From: Flammeovirga sp. EKP202
Lineage (GTDB): Bacteria; Bacteroidota; Bacteroidia; Cytophagales; Flammeovirgaceae
Assembly (NCBI RefSeq): GCF_014534745.1
Contig: NZ_JACVVP010000030.1
Coordinates: forward strand, 27,176 to 91,175
DNA: 64,000 bases
Reading direction: 5' to 3'
Position 1 is the stretch's first letter; the number at the start of each line of letters is the position of its first letter. Of the stretch, positions 27,712 through 37,127 are shown one piece after another. Both the position numbers and the translations under genes were made by a program. Below the pieces are notes generated by a model. It worked only from the letters and a program-made list of their open reading frames with translations. It did not search any database and was not told the origin of the DNA.

Positions 27712-27807
27712 TCTAAAATAAAAAATATTCTTTTATCATTAATTTAGTTTCACCTACCGAAAAAGAAAGCTTTTCGCTTAGTACCAGCATGTCATTTAGG
27801 AGATAAA

Positions 27808-27913
27808 CTCATCTAATCTCGAACACCTTCGAGCTGGGAATTAGCACCTTGCTATGGGGAGCGCAGGTTGCTAAGACATCGTAGGGCCCAGTCCCTCTAT
27901 CTTTCTTGATAAG
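27808..27913 (-). promoter_or_regulatory. SAM-I (S-box) riboswitch controlling the lipoprotein-metK operon
   Basis: Read on the minus strand the SAM-I consensus is plain: P1 CTTATC paired with GATGAG at the ends (27908-27913, 27808-27813), the block GAGGGACTGGGCCC (27884-27897), AGCAACCTGC (27863-27872), GGTGCTAATTCC (27837-27848) and a P4 hairpin CTCGAA/TTCGAG (27818-27833). The promoter box at 27924-27931 puts the start of transcription just before the aptamer. No T-rich terminator hairpin is obvious downstream, so control may act on translation or by a weak terminator near 27760-27780. Confidence 0.92.
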
Positions 27914-27923
27914 TATAGTGATG

Positions 27924-27952
27924 CAAATATAGAAATTTGAAAGAAAATTCAA
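27924..27952 (-). promoter_or_regulatory. Promoter of the metK riboswitch transcript
   Basis: On the minus strand TTG (27950-27952) is followed after 18 bases by TATATTTG (27924-27931). This matches the Bacteroidota promoter and lies 10 bases upstream of the aptamer. Confidence 0.65.
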
Positions 27953-28115
27953 GGGATTATTATCAAACTTTTTCATTTCATGCGGGTTGTCTACATATGA
28001 AAAAACATAATTCAGATCATTTTTTTGAAAAATCTTAGTCAATTCAGATTTCTACAGATTTCAAACAGATTTGCTGAATATGTTTGTAGCGAACTTAAAA
28101 ATTCTATCAAATTTC

Positions 28116-30566
28116 ATGTATAAAAAAGCATACATACTATTAACACTTCTATCAATCGCGTTTCAAATTTTCGCAAATGACCCACTTAAGCCTGGTGTGA
28201 TTTCGGGTAAAGTAACTGATGGAGATTCAAACGTTGCCGTGGAATACGCCACCGTTTCTATTTTTGAACAAGCCTCTCATGCTTTAGTAGGAGGTACTGT
28301 CACTTCTGCAGATGGTATCTTTTCAATCAAAAACATAGAAGAGGGAACTTATACTATAGAGGTCACCTTTATAGGATTCCAAAAAACTGTGATAGAAAAT
28401 GTTGCAGTCAAAAGACCCAATTTAAAGAAAAATTTAGGTGTGATTACTTTAAGCACTGATGCCGAAGTGTTGGACGCAGTAGAGGTAGTAGGCACACAAA
28501 GTTCTGTTTCTTACGATATTGATAAGAAAATTGTCAATGTGGGAACTCAGTTTGCCGCACTATCAGGTACTGCTGTAGATATCTTAGAAAACATACCATC
28601 TGTAACTGTAGACGGTGATGGTAATGTAAGTTTAAGAGGTAGCTCAGGTTTTACAGTACTTATTGATGGCCGACCTTCGGTATTAGATGCTTCAGAAGCA
28701 TTGCAACAAATCCCAGCTTCAACAATCGAAAACATAGAATTAATCACTAACCCATCTGCTAAATACGACCCAGACGGTACTGCCGGAATTATCAATATCA
28801 TCACGAAGAAAAATAGACTAGAAGGCGTGAGTGGCGTCTTCAATGCTACAGGCGGTATGTATGACCGTTTGGGCGGCGATTTCCTGTTAAACTTTAAAAG
28901 AAAAAATTACAGCTTCTATGTAGGAGCAAATTACAACAAAAGACCAGGCCCAGGTACTTACAATTCAGAGCGTATTACAACTAATGGTGATACCACTTCT
29001 TACATTATTTCTGAAGGAGACAGAGAACGTACATTTGAAATGTATGGTGCTCAGGCAGGAGTTGAACTTTATCTTTCCGAGAAAGATTTCTTGAAAATTT
29101 CTGGTAAAGTTGGAGAGTTCAAAATGTATGGGGGAATGGATGCAGACTTCTATGAATATCAAAGAATAGGTGGTGATGATGCTCCAATTAATGAAAACAG
29201 ATACATCTCAAGTGAGCAGTGGGAAAGAGGAGGCTTATATTATAATGCCAACATTGCTTACCAACATAAGTTTGATAAGAAAGGACATACTATTGATGCT
29301 CAAATCGACTATGGTGGACGTGATATGACAGAAAGTTCTATCAACGAATTGTATCCTAAATATGGTGATGGTAGCGTTGCTGAAACTCCTTCAAGTGGAC
29401 AAAGATCAACTGAAATTGGTCCTGGAGGAAGATTAAGAGCTAAAATCGATTATGTATTGCCAGTGGGAGAAAAAGATAAGATTGAAGCAGGTTGGCAAAC
29501 GCGTTGGAATCAGGCTGAAGATGTCAATGAGGTCTATAATTATAATACCACAACCGGAGAGTATGAATTCCAACCAGATTATAGCTATACTACAAATTAC
29601 ACTCAAACGATACACTCACTTTACGGTATTTACTCAGGAAAAGTAGGAAGTTTTGGTTATCAAGGTGGTGTTAGAGCGGAATATACGGGCCGTAATATTA
29701 ATGTGGTAGGCTCAGATGATGAATACCCAGTGGATCAATGGAACTTATTCCCTACTGTTCATCTTTCTTATAACCTTCCAAAAGATGATCAATTAATGTT
29801 GAGTTACTCAAGAAGAATTGAACGTCCTAGAGGTTGGTACTTAGAGCCTTTTGTAACATGGCAAGATGCTTTCAATGTGCGTAGAGGTAATCCAGGGTTA
29901 CTACCTGAAAATATTGATTCATTTGACTTTAGTTATTTGAAAAATATCAGTGATAACCTTACACTTTCTTTGGATGTTTATTACAGAATGACGCACAATA
30001 AAATCGAGAGAATACAAACAGTTTGGCCTGAAGATATAAATGTTATTATGCATACTTACGCCAACGTAGGGACAGATTATGCGCTTGGTACTGAAATCTC
30101 TTTAAACTACCAACCTTTCAAATGGTGGACGATGGACTTGATGGGGAACTTGTATGATTACAGAGTAGAAGGTGAATTGGAAGGACAAAGTTTTGACCGT
30201 CAAAATATAACTTGGAGTAGCCGTTTTAATAACACTTTTAGAGTGTCTAAAAATACGCAGATTCAAATCAACAATAGATATACAGGAGAAACAGTGACTG
30301 CACAAGGTAGAAATGAAGGATACTTTATGATGACTGCTGCTGTAAAACAAAACTTGATGAAAAAGAAGTTGACTTTAACAGCTTCGATGAATGATGTTTT
30401 AGGTACAGCACGTCGTAAGAGTTATTCATCAGGTATTGGCTTCTCCAACTTTACAGAAGATTTTAGATATCCACATGTATTCACTGCAACGTTAACGTAC
30501 AGATTGAATAACTTCAAGCCGTCACGAAGAGGCGGTGGCGATGGTGGAGGAATGGACGATTTCTAG
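28116..30566 (+). CDS. TonB-dependent receptor-like outer-membrane beta-barrel protein
   Basis: An outer-membrane protein of 816 residues. Signal peptide (about 1-20) from the ATG at 28116, a carboxypeptidase-regulatory-like beta-sandwich (about 30-115), a plug domain containing ENIELITNPSAKYDPDGTAGIINI, and a large beta-barrel ending in LTYRLNNFKP and a glycine-rich tail. The match is to the 'outer membrane beta-barrel family' group of TonB-dependent receptors, which may or may not need TonB. The upstream start at 28071 would extend before the signal peptide and is rejected. The response regulator and kinase genes follow at once; they may control this gene. Ligand unknown. Confidence 0.9.
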   Translation: MYKKAYILLTLLSIAFQIFANDPLKPGVISGKVTDGDSNVAVEYATVSIFEQASHALVGGTVTSADGIFSIKNIEEGTYTIEVTFIGFQKTVIENVAVKRPNLKKNLGVITLSTDAEVLDAVEVVGTQSSVSYDIDKKIVNVGTQFAALSGTAVDILENIPSVTVDGDGNVSLRGSSGFTVLIDGRPSVLDASEALQQIPASTIENIELITNPSAKYDPDGTAGIINIITKKNRLEGVSGVFNATGGMYDRLGGDFLLNFKRKNYSFYVGANYNKRPGPGTYNSERITTNGDTTSYIISEGDRERTFEMYGAQAGVELYLSEKDFLKISGKVGEFKMYGGMDADFYEYQRIGGDDAPINENRYISSEQWERGGLYYNANIAYQHKFDKKGHTIDAQIDYGGRDMTESSINELYPKYGDGSVAETPSSGQRSTEIGPGGRLRAKIDYVLPVGEKDKIEAGWQTRWNQAEDVNEVYNYNTTTGEYEFQPDYSYTTNYTQTIHSLYGIYSGKVGSFGYQGGVRAEYTGRNINVVGSDDEYPVDQWNLFPTVHLSYNLPKDDQLMLSYSRRIERPRGWYLEPFVTWQDAFNVRRGNPGLLPENIDSFDFSYLKNISDNLTLSLDVYYRMTHNKIERIQTVWPEDINVIMHTYANVGTDYALGTEISLNYQPFKWWTMDLMGNLYDYRVEGELEGQSFDRQNITWSSRFNNTFRVSKNTQIQINNRYTGETVTAQGRNEGYFMMTAAVKQNLMKKKLTLTASMNDVLGTARRKSYSSGIGFSNFTEDFRYPHVFTATLTYRLNNFKPSRRGGGDGGGMDDF

Positions 30567-30617
30567 AAGTTAGGTAGTATTTTACTATCTTTCTAGCGGA
30601 AATAAGGATGATAATGC

Positions 30618-31298
30618 ATGAAATTATTATTAATAGAAGATAATAAAGAATTAGCAAATGATGTGTCGGCTGCTCTTAAAGATCAAAAAATCAATATTGA
30701 ACATGTTGACACATTAATCCAAGCCAAAGAAAAAATCGGGGTTTACGAATATGATATTCTTGTCGTAGACCTCGGTTTGCCCGATGGGAATGGATTGGAA
30801 ATAGTAAAACTAATCAAACAAGTTGACCCTAATACCGGAGTACTTATCGTCACGGCTAGAGACAGTGTAGATGATAAAGTACTTGGACTGGAATTAGGAG
30901 CGGATGATTATATCACAAAACCTTTCCATATGGCGGAGTTGATTGCCAGGGTAAGGTCTCTTTTTAGAAGGAAAAAATTCAAAGGGAGCAACACCATTGA
31001 AATCGGAGAGTTGAAGGTTGATATTTTATCCAAAAGCGTTTTTATCAATGATCAAGAAATTGAACTAACCAAAAAAGAATACGACCTTTTGGTCTACTTC
31101 CTTTACAATAAAGATAAAATGCTCACCAAAGAAAATATAGCTGAACATCTTTGGGGAGATCATATAGATCAGGCTGATAGCTTCGATTTTATTTATTCTC
31201 ATATCAAAAACCTAAGAAAAAAACTCCAAAAAAATAGGGGCGTTGACAGAATAAAATCGGTGTATGGTATGGGCTATAAATTTACTACTACTGTTTAA
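30618..31298 (+). CDS. Response regulator transcription factor, OmpR class
   Basis: A 226-residue regulator with a receiver domain (D51 in VVDLGLPDGNG, T79, K101 in DDYITKPF) and a winged-helix output domain ending in VYGMGYKF. It acts as transcription factor after phosphorylation. The kinase follows 15 bases downstream, and the outer-membrane receptor gene precedes it by 51 bases, so the three form a likely unit sensing and importing one compound. Base composition is like that of the neighbours. Confidence 0.93.
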   Translation: MKLLLIEDNKELANDVSAALKDQKINIEHVDTLIQAKEKIGVYEYDILVVDLGLPDGNGLEIVKLIKQVDPNTGVLIVTARDSVDDKVLGLELGADDYITKPFHMAELIARVRSLFRRKKFKGSNTIEIGELKVDILSKSVFINDQEIELTKKEYDLLVYFLYNKDKMLTKENIAEHLWGDHIDQADSFDFIYSHIKNLRKKLQKNRGVDRIKSVYGMGYKFTTTV

Positions 31299-31313
31299 AA
31301 AGAACTGTGCGAT

Positions 31314-32612
31314 ATGGCCAAGAAGAGGACCTTTAATTTATTATCAAGAATTACATTTTTCTACCTACTTTTTACATTAGGTGTTTTTTTGGCTTATGCC
31401 CAATTTCTTACCTCTGAAGCTGATGAATTTATTGATTCAGATTTGAATAGGAGGTTTTCATGGATAGAGAGAAAAGTAACTTATCATTTAGATGAAGGTG
31501 TACACCCTGATTCTTTAGTGGGGAGTTCGAGTTCGGTTACTTCTATTGAAAGAGTTTCAAAACGATGTAGAAAAGCAGAATATCCCGTTTATGAAGATTT
31601 CACGGTGTATCATGATGAGTTGGATAGAAATTTATTGCACAGAAAAAAGATCGTATTAATTACTTCTAATGGTCAATTGTATCGAGTGGAAATGAACAGA
31701 GAGGTTCAAAACTATTACTATTTCCGCGATGACATTTATGAGTTAATCATTCCTTCCTTCATCGTATTGACCATTCTTATTGTACTTTCTAATGCCATTC
31801 TTTCGGGTTATTTCCTTCAACCTTTCAAAAGGATTTTAGAACAAATGCAGCTTTATAAAGTGGGAGGTAATAAACCATTGGAAAAAGTGGAGACGAATAC
31901 GACTGAGTTTGTAGAAATGCAAGACCTTTTCAGTAAAATGGTTAAAAGAATTGATGCGGATTATAACCACTTAAAAGAATACACAGAAGATATAGCTCAT
32001 GAGATGCAGACGCCTTTGGCGATCATTAGAAATAAGTCAGAAGCGTTGATGATTTCCGAAAAGTTGGAAGAAGAAGATGCTCGTACGATCAAAACAATCT
32101 ACGATGAAGCGAATCATATTTCTAAGATCGGTACTACACTCAACTTGATTACTAAAATAGAAAATGGGGAGTTTACAGATATCAAAGAAATAAACATCAA
32201 AACAGAGATTGAGAAACAGGTTGAAGCAATTGAGGAATTGGCGGAGTTGAAGAACTTACAGATTGAAAAAGAACTAAGTGATGTGTTGCAATTTCAAATT
32301 GATCCATACCTTTTTGATATTGTACTGAAAAACTTATTAAAAAATGCCATTCGTTATGGATCAACAGAAGGTCCTATCAAAATAAAAACGTCATCAACTG
32401 AATTTATAATCAGTAACTACGGATCACCACTCACTATTTCAGAAGATCAGATTTTTAAACGCTTCGTCAAAGGATCTACATCAAGTCAGTCTTTAGGTTT
32501 AGGATTGGCATTGGTTAGTAAAATTTGTAAAGTTTCTAATTTAGAAATACAATATTCATATCAGCGAAAACAGCATATATTTTCAATAAAAACAAGAAAA
32601 TTCAATGCTTAG
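31314..32612 (+). CDS. Sensor histidine kinase
   Basis: A 432-residue membrane kinase. Membrane segments are at about 13-32 and 143-165, with a small periplasmic sensor of about 110 residues between. A HAMP-like linker is followed by phospho-acceptor H229 in AHEMQTP, then an ATPase domain with LKNLLKNAIRY (N box) and LGLGLALV (G2). The G1 box is short and not obvious (the segment FIISNYGSPL), which is common in this subfamily. It forms a pair with the response regulator just upstream. The signal is unknown, but the receptor next to them suggests a link to outer-membrane uptake. Confidence 0.92.
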   Translation: MAKKRTFNLLSRITFFYLLFTLGVFLAYAQFLTSEADEFIDSDLNRRFSWIERKVTYHLDEGVHPDSLVGSSSSVTSIERVSKRCRKAEYPVYEDFTVYHDELDRNLLHRKKIVLITSNGQLYRVEMNREVQNYYYFRDDIYELIIPSFIVLTILIVLSNAILSGYFLQPFKRILEQMQLYKVGGNKPLEKVETNTTEFVEMQDLFSKMVKRIDADYNHLKEYTEDIAHEMQTPLAIIRNKSEALMISEKLEEEDARTIKTIYDEANHISKIGTTLNLITKIENGEFTDIKEINIKTEIEKQVEAIEELAELKNLQIEKELSDVLQFQIDPYLFDIVLKNLLKNAIRYGSTEGPIKIKTSSTEFIISNYGSPLTISEDQIFKRFVKGSTSSQSLGLGLALVSKICKVSNLEIQYSYQRKQHIFSIKTRKFNA

Positions 32613-32762
32613 TTTGGAGTACTAAAGAAGTCTTAATAACTTAATTAAATACAAACTTGAATCGGTATTTGAAATAAAGATTCAAGCATGTGATAAATTA
32701 CAAACATAAGTATTTGTCATCACTGATAAATATTCACTTTACATCTCAAACTCTCTTTTTCT

Positions 32763-34217
32763 ATGAAGCGTTTTGTAGGAATCTTATCAGGCACACTAAC
32801 TATTGCCTCTCTTTACATTTTTGGAAATTTATTTTTATTTGATTCTCAACAATCAAAAATCTCAAAGTTAGGCTCACGCTCAATTAGTGATTCTGCTAAA
32901 TACCACCTTTCGGAAGCGATACAAATAAAAACGGTCTCATATGACGATCCCGATCTGATTGATTCATCTGAATTTGTAAAGTTTCGAAACTTTCTTCAAG
33001 TGACTTATCCAGTGGTTTTCAGTAATACGGAATATCATCTTTTTGGTGGTTTTTCTTATTTAATTAAATGGGAAGGAAGTGATTCTTCATTAAAACCTAT
33101 CGTTTTGATGTCGCATTTTGATGTTGTTCCTGCTTTGGAGGAAAACATATCAGAGTGGAAATATCCCCCTTTTAGCGGAGCAATAGTAGATGGAATCATT
33201 TGGGGGAGAGGAGCTATTGATGATAAAGTAGGAGTGATTGGTATCTTAGAATCAGTGCAATCATTGATGGAATCTGGTTTTAAACCAAAGCGAACGATCT
33301 ATATGGCGTTCGGTCATGATGAAGAGATCAATGGTACACATGGTGCAAGCTCAATGGCTCATTACCTTAAACAACAAGGTATAGAGGCTGAGTTTGTTTT
33401 GGATGAGGGTGGATACATTACACAAGGTTTAGTACCCGGAATGGAAAAAGATGTGGCATTGGTTGGGACAACAGAGAAAGGATTCTTAACAGTGGAACTA
33501 TCAACAGATATTGAAGGTGGACACGCTTCCATGCCTAAAACAGAAAGTGCTATTAGTGTTTTGACAAAAGCAGTTAATGATGTGGTCAATGATCCTTTCC
33601 CTTCTTACATCTCTCCACCATTAAAAGATTTTATTGATTTTGTAGGTCCAGAAATGCCTTTTGGCTTAAAGACAGTTTTTGCCAACTCTACTCTTTTGGA
33701 ACCAGTACTGATGTCGGTATATGAGAAATCACCCTCTTCAAATGCTTTAGTAAGAACAACCATTGCTCCAACAATAATCAGCGCTGGAATGAAAAGCAAT
33801 GTGCTCCCTAAAAAAGCACATGCAGTGTTGAACATCAGAATTCTACCTGGAGAAACTGTGGATTATGTTTTTGAGTCCATTAAAAAGAAGGTCAATAATG
33901 ATGAGGTAAAGTTAAGAATACTGAATAAATCAGAGGCCGCTCCAATTTCAGATGCCTATTCTGAGGCATTTAAACTTTTGGATCAATCAATCAAAGAGAT
34001 ATTTGGCGATATTGTTGTGTCACCTTATATCATGATTGCAGCGTCAGATTCAAGACACTATTCTGAAATATCACCTAATGTATATCGCTTTTGTCCTTTT
34101 CATTTAAATAAAGATAATTTGGACACGATTCATGGTGAAAATGAGAGGATTGGTGTTGTAGAATTTGAAAATACAATCCGTTTTTATAAACAATTAATAA
34201 AAAATACAACGCTATAA
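32763..34217 (+). CDS. M20-family metallopeptidase (carboxypeptidase S/PM20D1-like)
   Basis: A 484-residue peptidase with an N-terminal membrane anchor or signal (7-26). The zinc ligands are visible: H118 in LMSHFDVVP, D153 in RGAIDDK, then E187/E188 in GHDEEINGTHG. The shape and size resemble yeast carboxypeptidase S and PM20D1 rather than the short ArgE/DapE enzymes. It should hydrolyse peptide or N-acyl amino acid bonds at the periplasmic side. The DUF5686 gene starts four bases after its stop, so the two are in one operon. Confidence 0.92.
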   Translation: MKRFVGILSGTLTIASLYIFGNLFLFDSQQSKISKLGSRSISDSAKYHLSEAIQIKTVSYDDPDLIDSSEFVKFRNFLQVTYPVVFSNTEYHLFGGFSYLIKWEGSDSSLKPIVLMSHFDVVPALEENISEWKYPPFSGAIVDGIIWGRGAIDDKVGVIGILESVQSLMESGFKPKRTIYMAFGHDEEINGTHGASSMAHYLKQQGIEAEFVLDEGGYITQGLVPGMEKDVALVGTTEKGFLTVELSTDIEGGHASMPKTESAISVLTKAVNDVVNDPFPSYISPPLKDFIDFVGPEMPFGLKTVFANSTLLEPVLMSVYEKSPSSNALVRTTIAPTIISAGMKSNVLPKKAHAVLNIRILPGETVDYVFESIKKKVNNDEVKLRILNKSEAAPISDAYSEAFKLLDQSIKEIFGDIVVSPYIMIAASDSRHYSEISPNVYRFCPFHLNKDNLDTIHGENERIGVVEFENTIRFYKQLIKNTTL

Positions 34218-34221
34218 GCGA

Positions 34222-36654
34222 GTGAATTCATTGTCGAGTCAACTATATAAATCATTTTTTAATTTACTTTTTCTTCATTTTTTAGTTTGTCATATAGCTT
34301 TTGGACAAGATCATGCTATTCAAGGTAAAATATTGGATAAGGAAACGTTACAGCCTGTTGGATTTGCACATCTTATAATTAAAGGTGATGATAAAGGTAC
34401 TTCAACGAACGAAAAAGGTCTTTTTTTTATCAGAGAAATAGCATCGAATGATACACTACTGGTGTCTTGTCTTGGCTATAAAACAACTTCTTTTGGTCTG
34501 GATAATGAATTGCTAAACAAGGAAATGGTCTTGTTTTTGGAAAAAAATGCTCAACAATTAGAGGAGGTTGTGGTAGGAAGAAGAGGTTATGAAAATCCTG
34601 CATGGGAAATAATCCGGTTGACCATAAAAAATGCCGCATTACATAATTACCAAGGGAACGAGGATTTTGATTATGAATCTTCGATCAGAACGAATGTCTA
34701 TATTACAGATACCAATGAAGATTTTCTGAAACAAAAATTGGTGAAAGAGGCGGTTCAAAGAATGGAAAAGATTGATACCTTATCAGTCAATCAAAAAGGG
34801 ATGCCCAATATTCCTGTTTATTCTTCTTCCTCTAAACAAAAAGTCAATTATCAAGCTGGAAAACAGGCCGAAGATCGAGAGCAATCTTACTACAAGGAAG
34901 TATTTTTAGGCCCTGAATTTGAAAATCAATTCAAACAAGGGTTAGATAATGAAAAAACGACGATTAATTTCTATCAAAAATGGCTGCGTTTTTTAGCCAA
35001 AGATTTTTCATCTCCTTTTAATGCCTCTTTTAAGAATTACTACGATTTTGAATTGGTGACCTATGAAAAAGTCGACGACGATTGGTGTTATAAAATTGAT
35101 TTTGTTCCTCGGAGAGAAAACGATATGACCTTTGGAGGAACGGTTTGGGTAACCGATGAAAAGAGAGGGTTTGCCATTAAAAAAGTAACAGCAGCAATAG
35201 GACGAAATTCTCCCATAAACTTTATTGATAGCATAACGGTAGATCAAAAACTAGCTGTTATTGATACATCACAAATTTGGTTTCCTTATCAACAAAATAT
35301 TAAAATGTGGGTAGGAGGTAAATTGAATAAGAATTGGACGAAGTTTTTGGTGGATATTAGTACCAAAAATACCTTCCCATCGAAAGATACGTTATTGTAT
35401 TCTCCATCTATCGATACTACAATTTATGCTCAGATTGATACCGTAAAACAAATGCCCACTGTAAAAGCAACTGCACAAATAATGGACATGTTTGTGACTG
35501 GTTATTATAGAGTAGGAGGTTTTGACTTTGGTCCACTTACTGTTTTGTATGCTCAGAATAATGTAGAGGGAAATCGTATTCAATTTGGAGGATTAACCAA
35601 CACGCAATGGAACAAGAATTTGATTGGAGGAGGGTATGTAGCGTATGGTACCAATGACCAAAAGTGGAAGTGGGGTGTAATGGGTAAATATATCCTCAAT
35701 CATGAAAATTGGACTTTCCTTTATGCTCGTGCTCAACATTCCCTTCAACGTTTGGGTGGAGGTATCACTTTTCCAGGGCAAGATCCTTACTTATGGATTT
35801 CTCAAGCTTGGGGTACTTTTACAAATCCTTATTACTTGGATGAGGCGAGAGTATTGGCCAATTCTTATGTAGCAGAAGGTATTCAGTTAAGAGGTAGTTT
35901 TACCTATAGAAATGAGAATTACTTTGCGACGGAGTTAACAGATACACTTGCTTTTTCAAGAATTACAACTTCAGAACTAAGTGGATCTATCCTTTTTGAT
36001 TTTGGGAAAAGGTATGTATCAAGCCGACATTTGAATAGATACATCGCAGCAAATGGAAAATACCCCACCATTACATTCACTTATAAGAGAGGTTTACCAA
36101 CATTTTTTGATGCGACGGACAGTTATCATAAGCTTGAATTATCGATGAGACATCGCTTTAAAGTGGGAGCTTTAGGTAGAATGGATTACGTACTTTCATC
36201 TGGTTGGACCCCCTCTACCGTTCCCTTTCCTTTGTTATTTGTACATCGGGGAAATAACTTAAGGTACATCTACAGTGGTAGTTCCTATAACCTTATGGAT
36301 TTCGGGGAATTTATGAGTGATCGTTATGCTAGTATCAGAATGTTCCATCATTTTGAAGGTCTTTTTATTAATAGAATCCCCGTACTCAAAAAAATGAATG
36401 TGAAGACATTTGGTATTGCAAACTTACTTTGGGGAGGAGTGTCTAGTGATAACCTCGCAGCTAATGTAAATCCATGGGATAAAGATGAAGCCAGTTTTAA
36501 TAGTTTAGACCCTTCAACCCCTTATGTGGAAGTAGGTGGAGGTGTAGAAAATATCTTCAGAATGGTGAAGGTTATGTTTTTATACAGAGCTACTTATCAA
36601 GAAGGAGCATCAAGAAAATATGGGATAATGTTTGCAATAACTCCGGAGTTTTAG
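34222..36654 (+). CDS. DUF5686-family protein with carboxypeptidase-like regulatory domain
   Basis: An 810-residue envelope protein. Signal peptide 1-28, a carboxypeptidase regulatory-like domain (about 30-115, with QGKILDKETLQPVGFAHLII), then the DUF5686 region, which begins near NPAWEIIRLTIKNA and probably ends as a beta-barrel (aromatic strands to the C-terminus). DUF5686 is common in Bacteroidota, with unknown role. The start is GTG at 34222, four bases after the M20 peptidase stop; TTG at 34231 is another possibility. The pair may handle peptides at the cell surface, but this is inference from adjacency. Confidence 0.88.
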   Translation: MNSLSSQLYKSFFNLLFLHFLVCHIAFGQDHAIQGKILDKETLQPVGFAHLIIKGDDKGTSTNEKGLFFIREIASNDTLLVSCLGYKTTSFGLDNELLNKEMVLFLEKNAQQLEEVVVGRRGYENPAWEIIRLTIKNAALHNYQGNEDFDYESSIRTNVYITDTNEDFLKQKLVKEAVQRMEKIDTLSVNQKGMPNIPVYSSSSKQKVNYQAGKQAEDREQSYYKEVFLGPEFENQFKQGLDNEKTTINFYQKWLRFLAKDFSSPFNASFKNYYDFELVTYEKVDDDWCYKIDFVPRRENDMTFGGTVWVTDEKRGFAIKKVTAAIGRNSPINFIDSITVDQKLAVIDTSQIWFPYQQNIKMWVGGKLNKNWTKFLVDISTKNTFPSKDTLLYSPSIDTTIYAQIDTVKQMPTVKATAQIMDMFVTGYYRVGGFDFGPLTVLYAQNNVEGNRIQFGGLTNTQWNKNLIGGGYVAYGTNDQKWKWGVMGKYILNHENWTFLYARAQHSLQRLGGGITFPGQDPYLWISQAWGTFTNPYYLDEARVLANSYVAEGIQLRGSFTYRNENYFATELTDTLAFSRITTSELSGSILFDFGKRYVSSRHLNRYIAANGKYPTITFTYKRGLPTFFDATDSYHKLELSMRHRFKVGALGRMDYVLSSGWTPSTVPFPLLFVHRGNNLRYIYSGSSYNLMDFGEFMSDRYASIRMFHHFEGLFINRIPVLKKMNVKTFGIANLLWGGVSSDNLAANVNPWDKDEASFNSLDPSTPYVEVGGGVENIFRMVKVMFLYRATYQEGASRKYGIMFAITPEF

Positions 36655-36705
36655 GCTGTCAAATAAGTAAATTGTAAACTAAGTTTTTGAATATTTATTA
36701 GAGTT

Positions 36706-37049
36706 AGAAATCAGGAGATTTTTGATGGATTATAAGACTTGAATACCGTCAAAACTTAACAATCACACTAGTGTAATGTCTATCCTTTTAGTTTGGCAGT
36801 TCTTCCTTCGGCCTTGAAGGGAAAAGCGTTAAGAATTTCATGTATTGAGCCGTTAAAAATGATTTTGCTGTTTGAGCGCAGCGAGTTTAAAATCATTTAG
36901 GCTCAAGGAATGGAATTTAGCTTTTGACTTCTAAGCCTTGAATTTTTTGCTTCTTTTTGTTTTAAGACAAAAACGAAGAGGAAAGAAGCTTGAAAGTAGA
37001 TCCTATAAATGCTTGCAGAAAGGCCGATTGAAAGTTGACGATAATTAAG
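36706..37049. repeat. Structured dispersed repeat, copy 2
   Basis: Second copy of the repeat at 8091-8453, in the same orientation relative to the window. It carries a strong imperfect stem: TTGAGCC at 36845-36851 with GGCTCAA at 36900-36906, and AAATGATTTT with AAAATCATTT inside. A second stem is at about 36950-36978. It fills most of the gap between DUF5686 and the asparagine-synthetase-B-like gene. The hairpins are kept in both copies although the bases differ, suggesting that structure matters. It contains no gene. Confidence 0.8.
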
Positions 37050-37061
37050 CATTAGAGTGTA

Positions 37062-37098
37062 ATAAAAAAGCTGTCCCAAATAAAGCATTTGAGACAGC
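37062..37098 (-). terminator. Terminator of the asparagine-synthetase-B-like gene
   Basis: GCTGTC...GACAGC hairpin at 37070-37098 that on the minus strand runs into six T. Confidence 0.85.
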
Positions 37099-37127
37099 GA
37101 AATATGTGAATCATAGATAGTAGTAAA

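Noticed and set aside
28071..28115. Upstream start of the outer-membrane barrel gene
   Set aside because: It would put 15 residues in front of a good signal peptide; the ATG at 28116 is better.
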